Shown here piece after piece: positions 1 to 5,545 of a stretch of 5,865 nt of DNA (position 1 is the stretch's first letter; each line of letters starts with the position of its first letter). Source of the DNA: Gemmatimonadales bacterium (GTDB lineage Bacteria > Gemmatimonadota > Gemmatimonadetes > Gemmatimonadales > GWC2-71-9). The notes under the pieces were generated by a model. The model did no database searches. It had not been told where the DNA came from and saw only the letters and a list, made by a program, of their open reading frames with translations. The stretch is from positions 1-5,865 of the forward strand of contig JABDII010000347.1 in NCBI GenBank assembly GCA_013003805.1, in the 5' to 3' direction. The position numbers were made by a program, and so were the translations under genes.

Positions 1-552
1 GCTCGGACCTCGTTTCCGGGTCGGCGGCTACTCAAGGGCATCATCGACCTACCCGTCGTCATCCCTCATCCAGTTGCCGGCATCGCGCTGATCCTGTTTC
101 TCGGCCGCCGCTCTCCGCTTGGTGGTCCCTTGGCCAACCTGGGCCTCGAGTTTGTGAGCCATGTCCCGGGTATCATCGCCGCGATGCTCTTCGTGTCGGC
201 ACCCATTCTCGTGAGCGGCGCGCGGGAAGCATTTGCTGCCGTCGATCCCCATTTCGAGCGGGTGGCACGCTCGCTCGGCGATCCGCCCTGGACCGCGTTC
301 CGCCGGATCACCCTCCCCTTGGCCGGGAGGGGCGTCTTAGCCGCGTCGGTTCTGGCCTGGGCGAGGAGCGTGAGCGAATTCGGCGCCATCGTCGTGATCA
401 CGTACAACCCGAAGGTCGCAAGCGTTTACCTGTTCGACCGGTTCACCTCTTTTGGCCTGAGTGCCGCCATCCCAGCGGCGGTTATCCTCCTCTTGGTCGC
501 CCTGGCCGTGTTCACGCTCGTGTGGTTCCTCGACCAGCGGGAGTTACGGTGA
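1..552 (+). CDS. modB: Molybdate/tungstate ABC transporter permease (ModB/WtpB type), 5' partial
   Basis: This is the membrane channel subunit of an oxyanion importer; it passes molybdate or tungstate from a periplasmic binding protein across the inner membrane, powered by the ATPase encoded next. The frame is open from base 1 to the TGA at 550-552, giving 183 visible residues; family members usually have about 220-270, so the N-terminus lies outside the window. Visible features are the family stretch DLPVVIPHPVAGIAL near the left edge, an EAA loop starting EAF at about residue 76 and ending RITLP, which docks on the ATPase, and four hydrophobic segments at about 14-35, 47-70, 107-133 and 155-178. 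The segment SEFGAIVVITYNPKVASVYL resembles WtpB/ModB proteins. Which of molybdate or tungstate is preferred cannot be decided from the permease. The 3' end overlaps the ATPase start, so the two are translationally coupled. Confidence 0.88.
   Translation, partial: ARTSFPGRRLLKGIIDLPVVIPHPVAGIALILFLGRRSPLGGPLANLGLEFVSHVPGIIAAMLFVSAPILVSGAREAFAAVDPHFERVARSLGDPPWTAFRRITLPLAGRGVLAASVLAWARSVSEFGAIVVITYNPKVASVYLFDRFTSFGLSAAIPAAVILLLVALAVFTLVWFLDQRELR
539..552 (+). promoter_or_regulatory. Ribosome binding site and GTGA coupling junction deciding the ATPase start
   Basis: GGGAG at 539-543 lies five bases before GTG 549-551, whose last two bases and the next A form the permease stop TGA 550-552. The site lies inside the permease coding sequence. 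It points to coupled translation of the two subunits and excludes the need for the longer start at 522. Confidence 0.65.
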
Positions 553-1619
553 TTCGGTTAGACCGCGTGGGCCTTCGGGTCGGGGAATTTCAGCTCCGAG
601 ACATCAGCCTCGAGGTTCCCGAGGGGGGCTATGGACTCGTGATCGGCCCGAGTGGTTCGGGCAAGACCACCCTGCTCGAGGCCGTGGCCGGTCTCGCGCG
701 GATTGCCACTGGGCGTGTCATGGTCCGGGGCGAGGACGTCACGGACCATCCGCCCGAACGGCGCGGAGTTGGATTCGTCTACCAACGGTATCACCTCTTT
801 CCGCACTTGACGGTGGCGGACAACATTGGCTACGGCCTGGTCCGGACCCCCCAACCGAAGGCCGAGCGTCTGGCACGCGTACAGGAGCTGGCCGCCTCTC
901 TGGGAATCGCACCGCTCCTCGGCCGGGGCGTGCGGCACCTGAGCGGAGGCGAGGCTCAGCGGGTAGCCCTGGCCCGGGCGCTCGCTCCTCGGCCCCACAC
1001 GCTCCTGCTCGACGAGCCGTTCGCGTCGCTCGACCCGGCCACCCGTCAGGACCTGCGCCAGCTCCTGCAGCGTCTTCACGAAGACCAAGGCATCACCATC
1101 CTCCAGGTCACCCATGATTTCGACGAGGCGCTCCGGCTCGGAAACGTGGTCGCGGTCATGGACGGGGGCGAGGTCGTTCAACACGGAACACCGGAGGAAG
1201 TCTTTCGGTACCCGGCATCGGCGTTCGTCGCCCGTTTCATCGGCGCGGCAAACGTTGTGGCCGGAGCAGTCACTCGATCCGCGCCGGAGCAGCCCGGAGC
1301 GACGTCGTTCGCTGCGGTATTCCAAAGCGACGGATTGTCGCTCGACGTCGTGGCGGAACGCGAGGGCCCGACCCATGCCATAATCCAGCCGGAGGACATC
1401 GTGCTGAGCCGCGAGCCCCACCCGAGCTCGGCTCGAAACCGGCTCGACGCCGCGATGTTGATCCTCGAGCGTTCCGGCCCGCTGACGTACGTCCACTTGA
1501 GGGTTGGAGGGCGACGCCTCGTGGCACTGGTGACCACCCAATCGGCGGACGCGATGGGACTCGAGGCCGGCGACCGAATCTTCGCAACCGTGAAGGCTAC
1601 GGCAATCCACTTCACCTAA
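549..1619 (+). CDS. modC: Molybdate/tungstate ABC transporter ATP-binding protein (ModC/WtpC type) with TOBE domain
   Basis: This cytoplasmic ATPase subunit drives the permease encoded just upstream. I chose the GTG at 549 because it overlaps the permease TGA as GTGA and has GGGAG at 539-543, five bases upstream; an in-frame GTG at 522 would add nine residues with no homology. With this start (356 residues) the motifs are all present: Walker A GPSGSGKT at 33-40, Q-loop glutamine at 79 (YQRYHLFPHLTV), signature LSGGEAQ at 131-137, Walker B LLLDEPF at 152-158, SLD D-loop, and the H-loop histidine at 189 (THD). After residue about 285 comes a TOBE/MOP-like domain (GRRLVALVTTQSADAMGL, ending VKATAIHF), which in ModC proteins binds oxyanion and gives feedback control. 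The length fits the family. General sulfate or putrescine ATPases share the motifs, but the TOBE wording and the permease partner favour molybdate/tungstate. Confidence 0.9.
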   Translation: MIRLDRVGLRVGEFQLRDISLEVPEGGYGLVIGPSGSGKTTLLEAVAGLARIATGRVMVRGEDVTDHPPERRGVGFVYQRYHLFPHLTVADNIGYGLVRTPQPKAERLARVQELAASLGIAPLLGRGVRHLSGGEAQRVALARALAPRPHTLLLDEPFASLDPATRQDLRQLLQRLHEDQGITILQVTHDFDEALRLGNVVAVMDGGEVVQHGTPEEVFRYPASAFVARFIGAANVVAGAVTRSAPEQPGATSFAAVFQSDGLSLDVVAEREGPTHAIIQPEDIVLSREPHPSSARNRLDAAMLILERSGPLTYVHLRVGGRRLVALVTTQSADAMGLEAGDRIFATVKATAIHFT

Positions 1620-1654
1620 CCCGAGCACGCACGAGAACCGACCGCCCGAATCGC

Positions 1655-2923
1655 ATGACCACCCGGATTCTCCACGTCGATCTCGACGCCTTCTTCGTTG
1701 AGGTGTGCCGCCAACGTCACCCCGAGTTGCGCGACGTCGACCTGCTCGTGGTCGGAGGACGCCGTGACCAGCGAGGCGTGGTCCAGTCCGCCTCCTACGG
1801 GGCCCGGCGCTACGGGGTGCATTCGGGAATGCCGATCGCCCGGGCCGTGCGACTCTGTCCCGATGCGACCTTCTTTCAAGGGGACTTCTCCCACTACAGG
1901 ACTGCATCGAAGGCGGTTCGTCAGGTGCTCCTCCGCCACTCCCCCGTTGTGGTCATGGCTTCGCTCGACGAGGCGTATCTGGATTTCACCGGGACCGATC
2001 GGTTGTATCCTCGGTCACTGCTTCCGGTGGCGGAGCAGATACGTGATGAGGTCAAGGAGGAAACCGGACTCGATTGCAGCATCGGAGTCGGCCCCAATCG
2101 CATGATCGCGAAGATCGCCTCGGAGTTGGCAAAGCCACGGGGGCTCCTCGAGGTCCGCTCCGGCTGGGAAGAGGGGTTTATGGCCGGCCTGCCCCTCAGA
2201 GCCATTCCCGGGATTGGCCCGAAGACCGCGGCCCGACTGACCAGCCTCGGGCTCACCGATGTCATCCAAATCCAGCAACTCGATCAAACGGACCTGGAAC
2301 GGCTGGTGCCGCCTGACCAGGCGAGACTCCTCAAGCTCCGCGCCCATGGGTATGGTGGCGTCGGCCTGAGGAGTAGACGCCAGCCGAAATCCATCAGTCG
2401 CGAAACAACCCTGTCCACAGACGTGAAGGATCGTGCAGGACTGGAGACCACGCTCGAGCGCCTCACGGCACGGGTGGCGTCCGAGCTTCGTCATGACGCC
2501 CTCATGGCACGGACCGTGACGCTCAAGCTCCGGCACGGCGACTTTCGCACCATCACGCGTCAGCGCACACTCACGGTGCCAACCGATTTGGATCCGGAAA
2601 TTTGGGAGGCCGTTCGCGGATTGTTTCGCGCCGCGTTCAGCGAGGTGAAGCGCCGGGGGAAGGGAGTGCGGCTGATCGGCGTGGCGGCAACCAACCTCGT
2701 GCCGTCTGCACCGGCGGATCTCTTTGAGGCTCCCGATCGTGAACGCCTTCGCAAGCTGACGACCGCGGTTGACCGGGCGAGGGCAAAGTACGGGTTCAAC
2801 GCCGTGACGCCCGGGAGTCTCCTAGGCTCCCAGAGGCGCTCGGCTCGGCCGGCGGAGCCGTCAGACGATCACGCCACGAAGGGTGCTACCGAAAGCGAGC
2901 CTGGAGATCCGCCGGCCAACTGA
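1655..2923 (+). CDS. dinB: DNA polymerase IV, DinB-type Y-family translesion polymerase
   Basis: The product is an error-prone polymerase that copies past damaged bases in the cytoplasm. It has 422 residues, longer than the usual 350-400. The palm carries the three metal-binding carboxylates: D9 in ILHVDLDAFF and D105-E106 in SLDEAYLDFTG. F14 occupies the steric-gate position that excludes ribonucleotides. RGVVQSASYGARRYGVHSGM is the typical fingers region. A helix-hairpin-helix (IPGIGPKTAARLTSLGL) follows the palm, then the little-finger domain at about 235-350. PADLF at 353-357 sits where many DinB proteins carry a beta-clamp motif of the QLxLF kind, but the glutamine is replaced by proline. 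The last 40 or so residues are charged, proline-rich and probably disordered. It starts 35 bases after the ATPase stop; I see no convincing Shine-Dalgarno before ATG 1655, so it may be read from the upstream operon or from a weak leader. Its 3' end overlaps the convergent kinase gene by 38 bases. Confidence 0.92.
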   Translation: MTTRILHVDLDAFFVEVCRQRHPELRDVDLLVVGGRRDQRGVVQSASYGARRYGVHSGMPIARAVRLCPDATFFQGDFSHYRTASKAVRQVLLRHSPVVVMASLDEAYLDFTGTDRLYPRSLLPVAEQIRDEVKEETGLDCSIGVGPNRMIAKIASELAKPRGLLEVRSGWEEGFMAGLPLRAIPGIGPKTAARLTSLGLTDVIQIQQLDQTDLERLVPPDQARLLKLRAHGYGGVGLRSRRQPKSISRETTLSTDVKDRAGLETTLERLTARVASELRHDALMARTVTLKLRHGDFRTITRQRTLTVPTDLDPEIWEAVRGLFRAAFSEVKRRGKGVRLIGVAATNLVPSAPADLFEAPDRERLRKLTTAVDRARAKYGFNAVTPGSLLGSQRRSARPAEPSDDHATKGATESEPGDPPAN

Positions 2924-4619
2924 AGTCCTTCTTTTCGAACCTGAGGCCCACCGCGCCAATCCGGGGATCCACTTTGGGGCCGAGATTCTCAAAGCGGGCC
3001 ACGCGCCCAGCCGGCGTCCGGGCTTCCACCGTCGTGTTGGTGTACAGGCTGTAGTATCCGATGACCGCCCGGGTGGTGCCCGGCGGCACCGAACAGCCGC
3101 AATGCTCCGCCCCCTCGAGGCCCGCATTCACCGTCAGGCTCAGTGGTTCGTCCGTCATGTTCGTGATGAGCGGGGCGAACAGGACTTCTTGAGCGTCGTT
3201 GACGTCCGCCGCCCACTGGACAGAGCCACGAGGCTCGTCTTCCACCAGTGTGCCCTGCAACCCCGTTCCCACCGCACTCCCATCGGTCCGCTTCATCCGA
3301 TCTAGGTACCACTGGGCCGTCAGACCCTGCTTCCGCGGAAGCCGCAGCCGAAACTCGCTGCTCGGTGCCACCGCGTACTCGTTCCCGTTCACTACCAGCC
3401 GGACCGAGTGAACCAGGCGATTGGCGAAGACCAGCGAGGGACTGGTCATTCGGACCACAGCCCCGGTCGCGATCACCAGCAGGACACCGAGCGCAGCCAA
3501 AGCCAGAGGATTGCGCAGCCGCTTCCCCCGGCCCTGCGTACTCGAAGCAGACCGGGGTACGGCCACGGACTGGCCCGAGCCGCCGATGATCTCGGTGGGA
3601 TGATCCTGACCAAGAAGTTGCGCCACCTGTTGCGTGCTGACCACCTGATTCGGCCCCGCTGTCAGGCCTTTCCTGAGTGCCTCAGCCACTTGGCCAGCCG
3701 ACTGGTACCTGGCAGCGGGTCTCTTCGCGAGGCAACGTACGATGATATCGGACAGCCAGAGCGGAATGCGAGCGTCCTTCGAGGATGCAACTGGTGGCGG
3801 TTGGGCAATGTGCTTCCCGACAATTTCCTGGGACGAGTCACCGTCGAATGGCGGAGTGCCGGTCACCATCTGAAAGAGCACGGCACCCAGTGAATAGAGA
3901 TCGGAGCGGCCGTCGAGATCACCCTGACCCAGAGCCTGCTCCGGACTCATGTACTGTGGGGTGCCCACGACGAATCCCGTCTGCGTTTCACCCTTGCCCC
4001 CGTCGAGCCGCTTGGCGATCCCGAAATCCACCAAGAGAACGCGTCCCGTAGTGGCATCGATCATGATGTTGTCGGGCTTCAAATCGCGGTGGACCAAGCC
4101 GCGCTCGTGGGCGTGCTCGAGCGCCCCGAGCAAGGCGATTGCGAAGTCGACGGCAGTCTCCCACGCGAGCGCTCCATCATTCCTGATCAGCTGCGCCAGT
4201 GATTGCCCTTCCACGTAGGGCATGGCGTAGTACACCAAGCCCCCTCCGTCGCCCACGAAATGGATGGGGAGGATGTTGGGATGCGTGAGACGAGCGACGG
4301 AGCGAGCCTCTTGCTTGAACCGGGTAAGCATCCCACCGGTCCAGGCGATGCCCGGTCGGAGCACCTTGACGGCGAGCCGTCGGTGGAGCTCCTCATCCCA
4401 CACCTCGTACACCTCAGCGAAGCCGCCTCGGCCGATCAGCCCGCGGACCGAATACTTGGGCCCCAGGGCGGATGACAGCCTGGACTGGATCTCCAGATCC
4501 AGCTCCGGCTGCTCGTCGACCCCGACCACGGGTGTAGCCGCCTGAGCCCCGCACTGAGGGCAAAACGGGGCATCAAGCGGCAGCGGGGCCTGGCATTGAG
4601 TGCAGCGTAGTAGGGTCAA
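2886..4619 (-). CDS. Zinc-ribbon, membrane-anchored Ser/Thr protein kinase (Hanks/PknB type) with duplicated-looking extracytoplasmic domain
   Basis: This is a transmembrane signalling kinase of 577 residues, counted from TTG 4619. A four-cysteine zinc ribbon (C6, C9, C20, C23; CTQC and CPQC) opens the protein. The kinase domain runs from about 56 to 320: glycine loop GRGGFAEV at 63-70, ATP lysine K85, helix-C glutamate E104, HRDLKPDN from H177 with catalytic D179, DFG at 198-200, activation loop ending GTPQYMSPE with S in place of the usual A of APE. It is an RD kinase, so activation-loop phosphorylation is likely. A linker leads to one transmembrane helix at about 372-389, preceded by basic residues (cytoplasmic side). 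Residues 392-577 lie outside the cytoplasm and are beta-rich with two similar units. The domain order resembles kinases common in Gemmatimonadota. The target is unknown. An ATG at 4694 would add 25 residues before the zinc ribbon, but it lacks a ribosome site and lies upstream of the candidate promoter -10. Confidence 0.9.
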   Translation of the reverse strand: MTLLRCTQCQAPLPLDAPFCPQCGAQAATPVVGVDEQPELDLEIQSRLSSALGPKYSVRGLIGRGGFAEVYEVWDEELHRRLAVKVLRPGIAWTGGMLTRFKQEARSVARLTHPNILPIHFVGDGGGLVYYAMPYVEGQSLAQLIRNDGALAWETAVDFAIALLGALEHAHERGLVHRDLKPDNIMIDATTGRVLLVDFGIAKRLDGGKGETQTGFVVGTPQYMSPEQALGQGDLDGRSDLYSLGAVLFQMVTGTPPFDGDSSQEIVGKHIAQPPPVASSKDARIPLWLSDIIVRCLAKRPAARYQSAGQVAEALRKGLTAGPNQVVSTQQVAQLLGQDHPTEIIGGSGQSVAVPRSASSTQGRGKRLRNPLALAALGVLLVIATGAVVRMTSPSLVFANRLVHSVRLVVNGNEYAVAPSSEFRLRLPRKQGLTAQWYLDRMKRTDGSAVGTGLQGTLVEDEPRGSVQWAADVNDAQEVLFAPLITNMTDEPLSLTVNAGLEGAEHCGCSVPPGTTRAVIGYYSLYTNTTVEARTPAGRVARFENLGPKVDPRIGAVGLRFEKKDFSWPADLQARFR

Positions 4620-4635
4620 GTTGTGGGCTTCTCCT
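4617..4635 (-). promoter_or_regulatory. Ribosome binding site supporting the TTG start of the kinase
   Basis: Read on the minus strand, AGGAGAA begins at 4635 and is followed after nine bases by TTG at 4619-4617. This start places the first zinc-ribbon cysteine at residue 6, the usual layout for such proteins. The alternative ATG codons at 4694 and 4691 have no purine-rich ribosome site upstream. Confidence 0.55.
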
Positions 4636-4643
4636 AGGCTCGA

Positions 4644-4676
4644 CTGGGCTGATTTGCAGGAATCAGGCCGCCCCAG
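4644..4676 (-). other. Hairpin in the predicted 5' leader of the kinase mRNA
   Basis: CTGATT (4649-4654) pairs with AATCAG (4661-4666) around a six-base loop, and the outer CTGGG (4644-4648) pairs with CCCAG (4672-4676) across a five-base one-sided bulge. That makes 11 pairs in all. It would lie at the very 5' end of the transcript if the candidate promoter is right, where such stems often stabilise mRNA or tune translation. It has no T-tract, so it is not a classic terminator. Confidence 0.3.
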
Positions 4677-4681
4677 AACGT

Positions 4682-4711
4682 ATTCTAACATCATATGTTA
4701 CATGAACTTAA
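4682..4711 (-). promoter_or_regulatory. Candidate sigma-70-like promoter of the kinase gene
   Basis: On the minus strand TAGAAT at 4687-4682 matches the -10 consensus at five of six positions. TTAAGT at 4711-4706, 18 bases upstream, is a weak -35 (three of six). Transcription would begin near 4675, giving a leader of about 56 bases before TTG 4619. The local AT-rich patch stands out in an otherwise GC-rich stretch, which is the main support. No sigma-factor preference of this organism is known from the window. Confidence 0.4.
4686..4700. repeat. Inverted repeat TAACAT-CAT-ATGTTA in the kinase promoter spacer
   Basis: Two perfect six-base arms are separated by three bases. The element lies between the candidate -35 and -10 of the kinase promoter and just reaches into the -10, a position where a bound regulator would affect transcription. 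It could equally be chance in an AT-rich patch. Confidence 0.35.
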
Positions 4712-4789
4712 AAGACCCTGACGCACTGGATTGGGCCCCCGGAGGCTGGGAGTTGCAAGGAGGACGGGAGACTGCCTGAAAGGCCAAAG

Positions 4790-4818
4790 TTGTCGTTGGA
4801 AGGGATCCAAAATAACTT
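4790..4818 (+). promoter_or_regulatory. Candidate promoter of the tetR-family gene
   Basis: TTGTCG at 4790-4795 (four of six matches to the -35 consensus) is followed after exactly 17 bases by TAACTT at 4813-4818 (three of six). The -10 element overlaps the left arm of the inverted repeat at 4815-4836, so a bound repressor would block it. Both hexamers are weak, so the call rests mainly on spacing and location. Confidence 0.3.
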
Positions 4819-4836
4819 GCTGTACGTCTAGCAAGT
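4815..4836. promoter_or_regulatory. Candidate TetR-family operator (inverted repeat)
   Basis: Perfect seven-base arms ACTTGCT (4815-4821) and AGCAAGT (4830-4836) flank an eight-base spacer, making a 22-base site. It ends one base before the AAAGGA ribosome site and 11 bases before the TetR start codon. Size, symmetry and position fit the operators that TetR-family repressors use to control their own genes. The same site could influence the downstream dehydrogenase gene if the two are cotranscribed, and perhaps the divergent kinase. Confidence 0.6.
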
Positions 4837-4847
4837 AAAGGAACGCT
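4837..4847 (+). promoter_or_regulatory. Ribosome binding site of the tetR-family gene
   Basis: AAAGGA at 4837-4842 stands five bases before ATG 4848. It directly abuts the right arm of the inverted repeat, so operator occupancy or hairpin formation in the mRNA would also cover the ribosome site region. Confidence 0.6.
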
Positions 4848-5507
4848 ATGGCAGGCGTCACATCTGCTCTCGAAAGAAGTCGCGATCCGGCACGCACCCG
4901 GGAGGCCATCCTGGATGCGGCCGAGCGGCTATTCGCGGAGCGAGGCTATGAATCGACCAGCCTACAGGACGTCGGGGCCATGGCCGGCGTGTCTCGGGCC
5001 ACTCCGGGGTATTTCTTTGGCTCGAAGGCCGACCTCCACCGGGCCGTGCTGGAGCGCTGCTTCGCCGACGTCCGGCGGGCGGTTCGCGACGGGCGCGAGC
5101 GAGCGCGGGCCAGTGGGAGAGAACCCGAGGTCGTGTTGGCCGGGGTGGTATCAGACTACTTCGACTTCATCACGACGAATCCCAACTTCGTTCGCCTAAT
5201 CGAGTGGGAGGCATTGAGCGGAGGAAAGCAGCTCCAGGATTCGCCGCATCTTGAGGTGGCCCAGGAGGCCCTTGCCGCGGTGCAGGAGGAACTCAACCTC
5301 GAGCAATCCTGGAGCACGGATGCGGTTCAGCTCCTCTTGAGCGTGATCGGCCTCTGTTGGTTCCCCCTGGTTCACGCCGCTACACTGAGCCGAGCCTTGG
5401 GTGTTGACCCCAGCGACCGCGAGTTTCTGGAATCGCGCAAGAGACACGTCGTCGAGTTGGTCTTGAACGGCATCCAACCGCGCGTCCCCCCTCTCACGAC
5501 ACCATGA
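4848..5507 (+). CDS. TetR/AcrR family transcriptional regulator
   Basis: This is a ligand-responsive DNA-binding repressor of 219 residues, a typical length. The N-terminal TetR domain is clear: REAILDAAERLFAERGYEST at about 18-37, then the helix-turn-helix ending GVSRATPGYFFGSKADL at 47-63. The rest (about 70-210) is the helical ligand-binding and dimer domain; the segment FITTNPNFVRLIEWEALSGG is a recognisable motif of a common TetR subgroup, but it does not name the ligand. The start is supported by AAAGGA at 4837-4842, five bases before ATG 4848. An inverted repeat just upstream is a likely self-operator. The gene is followed after 38 bases by an acyl-CoA dehydrogenase gene on the same strand, so control of fatty-acyl-CoA breakdown, with an acyl-CoA as signal, is a reasonable inference but is not shown by the sequence. 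Confidence 0.9.
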   Translation: MAGVTSALERSRDPARTREAILDAAERLFAERGYESTSLQDVGAMAGVSRATPGYFFGSKADLHRAVLERCFADVRRAVRDGRERARASGREPEVVLAGVVSDYFDFITTNPNFVRLIEWEALSGGKQLQDSPHLEVAQEALAAVQEELNLEQSWSTDAVQLLLSVIGLCWFPLVHAATLSRALGVDPSDREFLESRKRHVVELVLNGIQPRVPPLTTP

Positions 5508-5545
5508 GCAACGCTATTCATCCTCTTCCTATCGAGACGTGACCC

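Noticed and set aside
558..1907. Long open frame on the minus strand opposite the transporter ATPase and dinB start
   Set aside because: It is a GC-rich antisense shadow: the translation is arginine-rich with no recognisable domain, while the plus strand carries complete ABC ATPase and DinB motifs.
2841..2860. CGGCTC-N8-GAGCCG inverted repeat near the dinB end as a terminator
   Set aside because: It lies within dinB coding sequence, has no T-tract after it on either strand, and GC-rich palindromes of this size are common at this base composition.
4757..4763. AAGGAGG, a perfect Shine-Dalgarno-like string in the intergenic region
   Set aside because: No ATG, GTG or TTG stands at a suitable distance downstream on the plus strand, and no plausible small protein follows, so it is probably chance in purine-rich sequence.
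4796..4810. TTGGA-N5-TCCAA inverted repeat upstream of the tetR operator
   Set aside because: The five-base arms are too short to stand out; it could be a second operator half but nothing separates it from chance.
5504..5542. Twelve-codon open frame after tetR as an independent small protein gene
   Set aside because: It has no ribosome site of its own and no recognisable features; it is reported only as a curiosity of the junction and not as a gene.
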